From Brachionus plicatilis (Eukaryota > Rotifera > Eurotatoria > Ploima > Brachionidae): a stretch of 15,582 nucleotides of DNA. Shown here piece by piece: positions 1 to 7,638 of this stretch (its first letter is position 1; the number at the start of each line of letters is the position of its first letter). The notes under the pieces are model-generated. The model was not told where the DNA came from. It saw only the letters and a list, made by a program, of their open reading frames with translations, and ran no database searches. The stretch is from the NCBI GenBank assembly GCA_010279815.1, contig QEOQ01000123.1, positions 648,650 through 664,231 of the forward strand, written 5' to 3'. Made by a program: the position numbers and the translations under genes.

Positions 1-300
1 AAAAAAAGCTTTGGTTTATCAAAAGAGCACACAATTAATTTTTTTTAAATGACTTGATTAATATATTAATATTTGGACTTTAAAGATTTTATTTCAATAA
101 ATTTTTTAGATCACTTATTTTTTTAATTGATCACGTAATTTGTTCTTTGGTCACCAAAAATTATTTATGATCACATATTTAAAATAGTAAAAATAAATCC
201 TTTTTACTGATTACTTATTAGGTGATTATCGATCACATGAAATTTCATAAATAAAGTAACTTATACCATAAATTAATAAAGATTTAACAAATAAAATTTT

Positions 301-340
301 TTAATTACTTTTAATATTTTTTAATTACTTTTAATATCAA
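301..340. repeat. 20-bp tandem duplication
   Basis: Two adjacent 20-bp units begin with the same 17 bases (ttaattacttttaatat) at 301 and 321 and differ only at the last three positions. It is a simple local duplication in intron DNA with no implied function. Confidence 0.8.
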
Positions 341-379
341 CCAAAAATATAATTAAATTGTCAAAATTTTTTTTTAATA

Positions 380-797
380 CCAAATATCAACTATATTTTT
401 CATGAATTTAACTTTTTGATTCTCAAAATGTTCAAATTAAACTAAAACTATTAAATAAATTGTTATTTCTTAATAGAAATAATGCAGAGATACATTTTTG
501 GATTTAACATTCTATGTTAAATAAAACAATAAACTCTGCAATATCAAAATGCACAATGCAGAATGCACACCATCGAAATTATGCTATTCTAAGTGGATAA
601 TATTTTGCAGACTTTTGCAGGTTTTACCTTAAGATTTAACAAAGTATGTTAAAGACAAAAATTTACCTCTGCACTAATTTTATTAAAAAATTAAAATTTA
701 TTTTATAGTTTTAGTTTCATTTGATCATTTTGAGCATCAAAAATTGATCATAAACTTCAACTTGCCAAATATCAACTATATTTTTCATGAATTTAAC
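380..797. repeat. Fold-back repeat flanked by exact 33-bp direct repeats
   Basis: A 33-bp sequence starting ccaaatatcaactat occurs identically at 380-412 and 765-797. Between the copies are diverged inverted arms, about 413-525 and 628-748. The left arm runs from tttttgattctcaaaatg through aaactaaaactat to tgcagag, and the reverse complement of the right arm follows the same order. Each arm also carries its own small hairpin of the form ttaacat..atgttaa. The middle has several tgcag words. This looks like an old MITE or fold-back element; whether the 33-bp repeats are a target duplication or part of a larger repeat cannot be told here. Confidence 0.65.
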
Positions 798-1853
798 AAA
801 AATACCAAAAAAAATGTCCAAAAGTATTTTGAAAAAAATTTATTGTTTATACTTCATTCCACCTTAATTTATTTTTTTACATTAGTTTGATCGGTCTGGT
901 CTTCAAAAGAACTTTCTATTGAAAGTGTCTCAGATATCTAAATGATCTATTACAAAAATATATTTTTTTTTAGATCAAACTTTTATTTAATGCGTGGTAA
1001 TATTATTAGAATTTAATGGAATAGTTACCATGTTAATGGGTTTCTTAACACCATAAGCACCAACGAGTCAAATAACTCTTTCGATTTTAGGTCGCTAAAA
1101 TCCAAGTCAATTTTTGTTGTGAGCATAATTTAACTTTCTTACTGTAACATTCTAAATTAACTAAATTCAAATAAAAAAAAAATTGTCTTTGTGTATAATC
1201 AAGTAAATACTACTAGAAGCACCATTTTTCAATTTTACTAAGTTTTTCAATTAAAAAATATATATTTAGCTAGAAAATCAATGGATCAGTCATAAAAAAT
1301 TGATAAAAAGTATACAAATCTTTAAAAAATTGACTCAAACCCTAAAACTTAAATGAAGATGAACAAATTTAAAAAAAGCAAAAATTATAGTTTGCGTATT
1401 TTATAGAAAGACAAAGAATGGGTTAATATAGAAATGAATTAAATAGAAAATTAATTTTTTTCTAAATACTTTTTTTAGCAAATTTTGTATTTTCCCTCAA
1501 TTAAAATTAATTTTTGAATAGAAAATCCAAATAATAAATGTTTATCCATTATTTTTATATAAAACAAACTGACTCGTTTTGGTGTTTCTAGTGTTGATAA
1601 AATTTTTGGAAAAAACTGAATTGTGAAAATTTGTTCAATTTTTGGTTGTTTTAGTAAATTTGTGTCAACGGTTTACTTTATCATATTTTAATTTTTTTTG
1701 TTACAATTGCTTCTTTGCGTGAAAATAAAGAAATTTTTATCTTACACCTTCACTAGAATTACGTGAAATTTTTTTTATTTATTTTCAGATAATTTACGAA
1801 AAAAAAATTGAAAAAAAAATTAAACTAAATTAAATTTTTTTATTAATTTACAG

Positions 1854-4800
1854 GAGTATAAGCGTTATGAAGAGGAAATAGTGAAACTGGAGAGTTGTGC
1901 GCTACAGACGCTTGGTTTCGACGTGCTGATCAATCATGCGCACACGTTCATTATAAAAACTTGTCAGATGATCAAAGGTAAGAGTGGTGTTCTCTCACAA
2001 GCATACTTAATTTTGTGACTAAAGCTCCGCGAGACCTGGCCGAGGCAGCCTACTTTACGGCCACAAACAGTCTGATATTGACAAATTTTTGTGTGAGATT
2101 TTCATCGGAAAAAATAGCCTGCTTTTGCATATTCTTGGCATGCAAAGGAACCGATTTGATTGTAAGTCTCAGAAAGCATTCGAGACGACGAGCTAATTTT
2201 GAATTTAGATACCGACCTCTACCGAAGGCCTTCAGTGGTACCAATACGTTAAACATGACATTGTCGAACAAGAACTAGAAGGTTGTTTCATGTTTAAATT
2301 AAATTTTAGGGCGGTTAAGTTTAAGATGTAAATATAACTTAGAGAAACGAGTTTTCTAATTAAATGTTTTTATCAACATATTTAATTTAAATTGAACTTG
2401 TAAAGATATATCGAAAGACTATTTAACTATATACCAAAAATGTTCGCCGATGGTTCAAAAGAAAATCGGTAAACCTAAGGTAAAATAAGATTTTTTATCC
2501 TCCTCTAAAACAATTTGAAATTTTTTTTTTATTCAAAATTTTTATAGAGTGCTGAACAGCAGGCCCAAAATCCGCTCTATAAACAACCTCAAGTCAAAAA
2601 GCCATATCCTCCACAAATGAATCCTCATCACGGTAAGCATTTTTTTGATAACTCACTCTTGTACATTTTTAAAACTCTTTTTACATATTTTACACTTACA
2701 TGTTTTTTTACAATGATCAAGCTTATTTTATTTTTCTAGCATTTAAATTTATAATTTACAACCAAATAAGTGTTCTTAAAAATAAAGCAAAAAATATTAA
2801 AGAGTTTATTAGAATAATTTCAAAATGATAGATGTCAGATTAGATAGATGAATGCATTTAATTGAGTTCTCTATATGATTTCTGAAGGAGCATTAGCTGG
2901 GTACAGATAAGCAAATAAATAAATAATAATCTACTACTGTGATCTCGCGTTTATGTCTCACCTTCTATTCTCAGAAAATGTGGGGACATATTCAAAAGGG
3001 GACACAAATAAAAAATAAGTTTGATTTGCAAAAAAATTTATTTTAAATTCAACATAAACTTTAACTTATTAATTATACATAATTATACTTACATATTATC
3101 TCGTCTGATTTGGCTGTTGTTAACTTGACATTTATAATGGCTATTTTTGTTTCATTTGTAATTATTTTTCTTTCGACATTTTTTTAGGCTAATACATACA
3201 CAAAAAAATTTTCAAAATATGTGACATATTAATGAAAAAATTTAATACAAACGAGTCAAATAATGTTACATTTTTTGTTACATTTGTTACATTTGTTACT
3301 TAAATAAAAGTGGGGACTATTCTAAGGGACTTAATCAGGCAAATTGAAGTTCATGATCAAATGTAGATTTCAAATCAAAATTTTTGGTTTTTGATTGAAA
3401 AAAAAGGTATTTTTTATTCAATTTTTTAATAATAAATGACTAAACATTATTAAACATAATTTGTTTAATCTTTAATAAGATACAAAATTATATGAATTTT
3501 AATCTGAAGTAAAAAAAAAAATCTCAATCAATATTTCGAAATTTTGCAATCCGAAATTTAACTTTGTTTCGCTTTAATTTGTCTTAATTAATATTAAAAC
3601 ATCATTTAAAGTCATAATTTTGATATTATAATGTCGATTTTAAATTTGTCTTTAAAGTTTTCAAATAAAAATTTTAGAAGAATCAATTAGAGATCGAATA
3701 GAAAAAAAAAGATTTGTTTTTTTTTCAATTAAAATAATAAACATCGTATGTTTAATTTTAAAACAAATTAAAAAAAGCTAATTTCATCATTTTTATTAAG
3801 ATTTTAATCAATTAAGTTTTGATCATTTGATCATGATCATGAACTTCAAGTTGCCACTTAATCAATATAATCTTAACAATATTTCAATGGGGAAATCTAT
3901 TCTCTAAATTTTTGGGGACTAAAACGAAAGGGGACACAATTGTGTAGGGATACAAATGTGAGATGACTGTATTTGTTTTTTAATTTATTTATCAAAATTC
4001 AGTCCTATTTCTTTTAAAAAGTTAAATAAATAGAATATTTGAATTATTTTCGAAGCTAAAACCGTGAAGTACTAAAAATATTTTCTTCAAATTATGAGCC
4101 ATTAAGCCATTTTTGATTGGCTACAAATTAATTTTGTATCTAAATAAATGATTCTAGTATCTAAAAAAACAAAAATGAAAAATAAAAAAAATAAAATAGC
4201 AGAGTTGTTTAAAAGTCACAAGTCTCAAGTCAAGTCCGGACTCTTTTTTTTTTCTTCAAAAGTTCGACCAAAGGCTTTAATTTTTTTTTTAATTTCATTC
4301 AAAAGTCCAAGTCCAGACTTTAAAATTTTGAATACTGAAGAAGAAATTTATGCTAAAATTGCAAGAAAATTCTGATATATGGAAAATCTATTGCATTAGA
4401 CAACCCAAGAGTATATAAATTTTTTGATATGAAGCAAATTTAAAAAAAAATGCCGGACTTGGACTTTTTTTGGGACTTTTAAACAACTCTGAAAAATAAT
4501 GAGAAACAAAATTATATATTATAACTAAATATTAATAGAATAGAATATATATAACCCTGGATCCAGTCATTTTGGATTGGTATCCTCTCGAGGTGGACTT
4601 GAGAATTGAATATTATATTTAAGAGGTGCTGGACCTCTAATATACCTCTCTCCTTTAATGACAACCTGTATCTGAAATTTTATTTGCCCAAATGAAGGAA
4701 AAAGAATAAAAAAAAAGAAAATAAAAGAGAAACAAACTAACAAACACAACAAGTTTAAAATGAAATTATTTTTAATTGTAAAAATAGAATTTATGTAAAT

Positions 4801-7565
4801 ATTTTTTCTTGAAGTCTAAAAAGAGGCAAAAAAATAGTCTTTATTTTTTTAAGAATTTTTCTTTTTTAATAACAGTCATCTTATATTTAATATATTACAT
4901 ATTAATATATGACGATAATAAAAAATATATTTAATATTTTTTATTATCGTCAAATTTTTGAAATAAATAAAATAATTAAAAATATTGCTAGTCACTGTTA
5001 TTTTCCTTTCCTTTCTTATAATTTTTTTGCTCTAATTCGTTTGATTTTTGATTTCCATTCTTTTAATTTGATTTTTTAAACATTATTTCTCCTTATTTAA
5101 AAGCTAGATCAATAATAAATAAGCATACTGGACTTGTGGATTTGTTAGAAATTTTCTGAGCTATTTTGAGAGCTTGAGCTTGTATTAGAGGACCATCGAG
5201 TGTAATTGAATTATGCGCTTTTGTTTCTCTGAACCACATATCCAGGTATTTTTCAAGCTCTTTGTACTCAGGCTCTCTCAATCTCTTAGCTTTTTTAATG
5301 TCACGCATGGACTCAGATGCTTTTTTGGTCGCTTCTTGATTCTTAACGATTGTTGAGATAGTCGAAGCTGCTAATCCATACTTGCGGGATAGTTCAGTTG
5401 GAGTTGCTTTATTATTATAATCCTCTATTATCTCAAGCTTTAAGCTTATCTCAGGACTCTTTCTTTTTTTACTTTCCATTTTTGAAACAATAAAAAAACA
5501 CCAATAAAAATTTACTATTAAACAAACAAAAGTTTATATAATAATTTTTGATTGGTTGGTTTCTTTTTATTTTGTCATTATTTTTCAGGAGTTGACACAT
5601 ACAGATTAAAATTTCATTGATAAACAAAAATTATAACGAATGTGCTAAAAAAAGATTGTATTCGTTAAAGAAAGTGACAATTAACGTTGTTATGTATAAG
5701 TTAAGCATGAAAATGGGCTTTGATTTCCCATTCGCAGTAGCGAATTTTTCATAATTTCATATTCGTAATATGATATTTTGTTAGCCATTGATTTTAATGG
5801 AGAGGAAATCGGGGCTTATACATCATTCGCTGTAACGCGATATTCGTAATAAAGCGAATCGTTATAGCGCGAGTGCACTGTATCAGCTTTTTAAAATATA
5901 TTCCTAAGTATCACTGTGAATCCGATTGGAGGTATTTGGTGCTTCCAAAAACAATTTTTTCGTCTAAAAATGAATCAATATTTTATAAAAATGAAAAAGC
6001 TGATTTGTGAATCAAGAGAGGAATTTATAAAATTTAATATTGTGAATTTAGACACAAAAAAGCAAAAACAAAATATTAAAAATACCAAAGCTTAAGTTGT
6101 GAAGGACTAAAACATGTTCTGTAAATTGTAGCAACTGATACGTCCTTTGTACCACCAATATAATGACTCTGCAAATTTCAGAAAATTTTAAATTTGAGAC
6201 ATTATATTATATTAAAATTCCAACTGTACTTTAAGTGGTGGTTCAAAAGATGTATCAGTTGCTACAATTTACAGAACATGTTTTAGTCGGTCCAAATTAA
6301 AGTTCTGGCATTTTTAATATTTTTTTTTGTTTTTTGTACTAAAATTTACAATGTTCTGAATTTTGCAGAGCTTTGCAGAATCAGTATATTGATGGTACAA
6401 AGGATGTATCAGTTGCTACAATTTACAGAACATGTTTTGGTCCTTCACAACTTGAGCTCTGGAATTTTTAATATTTTGTTTTTGCTTTTTTGTACCAAAA
6501 TTCACAATGCCAGCTTTTGGTATGTAGTTGAAGCATACATAAAATATGTAAGCTATGGTTCTATATTTAATAGTTGCCATTTTGAGAGTTAGCAGTCAAA
6601 CAATTTTTTTTTAATTTGTAAAATACGCTTTTTGGGGTTTTTAGGTACTTAGAATTTCAATTTGAGGTCAAAAATCGATGCTGGAGATTTTGGATTAGCG
6701 GAACCTTAAATTAAAGACAAGAATGTCTATTCATAAATAAAAAAATCCTATCTCTAAGATATACTCAATGGTCTTTGGCCATCAATGAACAACCAGTTCG
6801 ATTTCTCTCTTGTTTTTTCTTCAACTCTAGAGCCGAAAAATTTCACGCAACATAATTTAACTATTTAAATTTAATTAGGGACTCTTTGCATTTAGCTTTT
6901 ATTAAACAATTTAAACAAGTGGTTTTTTCATTTTTATTTTTAAGAAATGCATCAGCCAAATGCAAGCCAAAATGTAAATACGTCACAAACACATCAACAA
7001 AAGCCGATGCATCCAAATGTTCATAAAAACGCTCAAAATTCAAATGGTTCACATCCGAACCATCAAAAGCATCCCAGCCAAGTTCATCCTCATCAGACTC
7101 ATCCAAACAGGCCGCAGCATCCATCTTCAAATTTAAACAAATCTTTGCCGGTAAATCAGCCAACTCACAAGCCGGCCTTTGTGTCCCAGACTCCAATCAA
7201 ACATCCGTCTTCTTCGAACTTAAATAATCAAAATAAAATAAATGGGTAAGTGATCAAAATTTTGAGGATCAATTTTAGAAGTTAATTTGTAATTTAATTT
7301 CAGAGCGCCAAACATAAAAAATGAGCCTTATGATAAAAACATGTTTAACTCGACCAAAAAACCATCGATTCCGCCACCCCCGATGCCCCCAGGGCAGATA
7401 AAAACCTCTCCGTCAGGTTCTCACACGTCTTCCGGCTCATCGAATTTTACACCGAGTGGACCAACAGCGAGTATGAAGCGAGCTAACGATGAGCTTAATA
7501 ATAACATTACCACAGCTCCAAATAAAATACCCAAGTACGTTGTTGATCAGAAGTCGGCCTCTTGA
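1854..7565 (+). CDS. CCNT: Cyclin T (P-TEFb subunit), 3' part of gene, seven exons
   Basis: Cyclin T pairs with CDK9 as P-TEFb, which phosphorylates the RNA polymerase II tail and frees paused polymerase in the nucleus. Exons I read: 1854-1977, 2025-2161, 2209-2281, 2406-2479, 2548-2632, 6945-7245, 7304-7565; all introns are GT-AG, phases agree, and the sum is 351 codons plus TGA. Exons 1-4 match the second cyclin repeat: LESCALQTLGF, then RDLAEAAYFTATNSL, ACFCIFLACKG, IPTSTEGLQWYQYV and the final helix ending KKIGKPK. Exons 5-7 are disordered: PPQMNPHH, a long His/Pro/Asn/Gln-rich exon (13 His in its first 100 residues) and a Pro/Ser tail with IPPPPMPPG. A His-rich stretch is known in animal CCNT1. 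The start codon and first cyclin repeat lie left of the window. Family assignment is secure from motif order; the exon borders are inferred by eye. Confidence 0.88.
2935..3971. mobile_element. Tc1/mariner-like non-autonomous element or remnant
   Basis: The ends are imperfect inverted repeats: tactgtgatctcgcgttta on the left and, read on the minus strand, tacagtcatctcacatttg on the right. TA at each tip is the usual target of Tc1/mariner transposons. Inside, a ggggac(n)ggggacaca unit recurs in direct orientation near 2981-3008 and 3914-3937, with a partial copy at 3311-3330. A second, inner inverted repeat pairs about 3338-3358 with 3835-3856. No transposase ORF survives. The superfamily assignment rests on the tip sequence and TA only. 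Confidence 0.5.
3264..3299. repeat. Short gttacattt tandem repeat
   Basis: Four successive units of the form gttacatt(t) with slight length variation lie inside the Tc1-like remnant. This is microsatellite-type DNA with no sign of function. Confidence 0.75.
4200..4491. mobile_element. hAT-like MITE, 292 bp
   Basis: The left end reads cagagttgtttaaaagtc and the right end is its reverse complement gacttttaaacaactctg. Both arms continue imperfectly through aagtcc..gtccgg for roughly 40 bp. A CAGAG tip is typical of hAT transposons, which make 8-bp target duplications. The flanking octamers taaaatag and aaaaataa agree at 6 of 8 positions, suggestive but weak in AT-rich DNA. The 75-codon open frame across it (4148-4375) has no protein-like character and is a chance product of the repeat. 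Confidence 0.6.
4567..4671 (-). CDS. Possible terminal exon of an unidentified minus-strand gene or gene remnant
   Basis: On the minus strand a long pyrimidine-rich tract (about 4680-4745) ends in a good acceptor, ttttatttgcccaaatgaag..tttcag at 4672-4674 being nearest the exon. It is followed by an open frame of 34 codons ending in TGA at 4567-4569. The peptide begins IQVVIKGERYIRGPAPLKYN and continues with PPREDTNPK, a composition more protein-like than the surrounding AT-rich DNA. I do not recognise the family, and no upstream exon was found. It may be an exon of a nested gene, a captured fragment in a repeat, or chance. Confidence 0.25.
   Translation of the reverse strand: MQVVIKGERYIRGPAPLKYNIQFSSPPREDTNPK
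4868..5002. repeat. Small inverted-repeat element with a perfect central hairpin
   Basis: Nine-base ends aataacagt (4868-4876) and actgttatt (4994-5002) are perfect inverses. Close to the middle is an exact hairpin at 4911-4951 with 18-bp arms (gacgataataaaaaatat) and a 5-base loop. The near-central placement suggests one small MITE-like unit. The short ends could be coincidental; the hairpin itself is certain. Confidence 0.5.
5093..5479 (-). pseudogene. N-terminal fragment of a pogo/Tigger (CENP-B-like) transposase
   Basis: The 128-residue open frame starts MESKKRKSPEISLKLEIIED and matches the DNA-binding half of pogo/Tigger transposases and CENP-B. It has a first helix-turn-helix (about residues 8-50, with TELSRKYGLAASTISTIVKN as the recognition helices) and a second, Tc5-type helix-turn-helix (about 66-112, with KELEKYLDMWF and GPLIQAQALKIAQK). 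Family members run several hundred residues and carry a DDE nuclease domain. Here the frame ends after KIAQKISNKST with an unrelated tail, so it cannot cut or join DNA. It could at most bind element ends. The DNA-binding half is free of stops, so decay is either recent or limited to truncation. Confidence 0.8.
5093..5880 (-). mobile_element. Truncated pogo/Tigger-type DNA transposon
   Basis: The minus-strand element begins at 5880 with a terminal sequence cagtgcactcgcgctataac next to a TA dinucleotide, the target used by pogo/Tigger transposons. About 400 bp of leader follows, rich in small hairpins such as attcgcagtagcgaat, and then the transposase start at 5479. The copy breaks off near 5093, before any catalytic DDE region and before the second terminal repeat, neither of which I can find further left. 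It sits inside the large cyclin T intron in antisense orientation. Confidence 0.75.
6040..6511. repeat. Three-arm inverted repeat (MITE-like cluster)
   Basis: A left arm of about 118 bp (6040-6157) is matched by two inverse copies in a row, 6236-6354 and 6391-6511. All share the core tatcagttgctacaatttac followed by agaacatgtttt and a stretch with atttttaatatttt. The second copy (6391-6511) is closer to the left arm, keeping ccttcacaactt, while the first has changes and a small deletion. Words such as ctttgcag lie between arms. It appears to be a non-autonomous element with one duplicated arm. The 67-codon open frame at 6389-6592 falls in it and is not a credible gene. Confidence 0.75.
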
Positions 7566-7632
7566 TTCTAAAAATTAAAACGCAATAACTCTATTCACTG
7601 TAACCGGATGTTTTATATTTAAAAGAGTTTTT

Positions 7633-7638
7633 AATAAA
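7633..7638 (+). other. Polyadenylation signal of cyclin T
   Basis: AATAAA lies about 70 bp after the cyclin T stop codon (7563-7565) and is followed by a T-rich stretch (ttgttattattctatt), a usual 3'-end arrangement. Confidence 0.6.

Larger units (their letters stand above)
1..1853 (+). other. Intron of the cyclin T gene (5' end outside the window)
   Basis: No exon is recognisable in this stretch. It is low-complexity AT-rich DNA and ends in a T-rich tract with a clear acceptor (..tttacag) directly before the first cyclin T exon at 1854. The exons for the start codon and first cyclin repeat of cyclin T are not visible, so they should lie to the left of the window. Inside are several spaced gatcac motifs (about 110-237), a 20-bp tandem duplication (301-340) and a fold-back repeat (380-797). 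Positions 800-1850 show nothing beyond AT-rich simple sequence and a short shared motif, acgagtcaaataa, at about 1063 and again near 3250. Confidence 0.6.
2633..6944 (+). other. 4.3 kb cyclin T intron packed with repeats
   Basis: The donor is gtaagc at 2633 and the acceptor is tttttaag at 6944. Phase 1 on the left (G) joins AA on the right to give Glu, so the reading frame passes cleanly. The other internal introns of this gene are 47-124 bp, so this one is swollen, and most of it is explained by the transposon remnants listed separately. Stretches 2640-2930, 3975-4190 and 6515-6940 show no further recognisable feature. Confidence 0.75.

Noticed and set aside
2050..2271. Minus-strand 73-codon frame
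   Set aside because: It is the antisense shadow of cyclin T exons 2-3, which match the family on the plus strand with correct splice phases.
4148..4375. Plus-strand 75-codon Lys/Phe/Ser-rich frame
   Set aside because: It runs across the tip of the hAT-like MITE and has simple-sequence composition.
6861..7196. Minus-strand 111-codon frame with acidic and Leu/His residues
   Set aside because: It is antisense to the His-rich cyclin T exon, whose frame is fixed by phase-matched splice sites on both sides.
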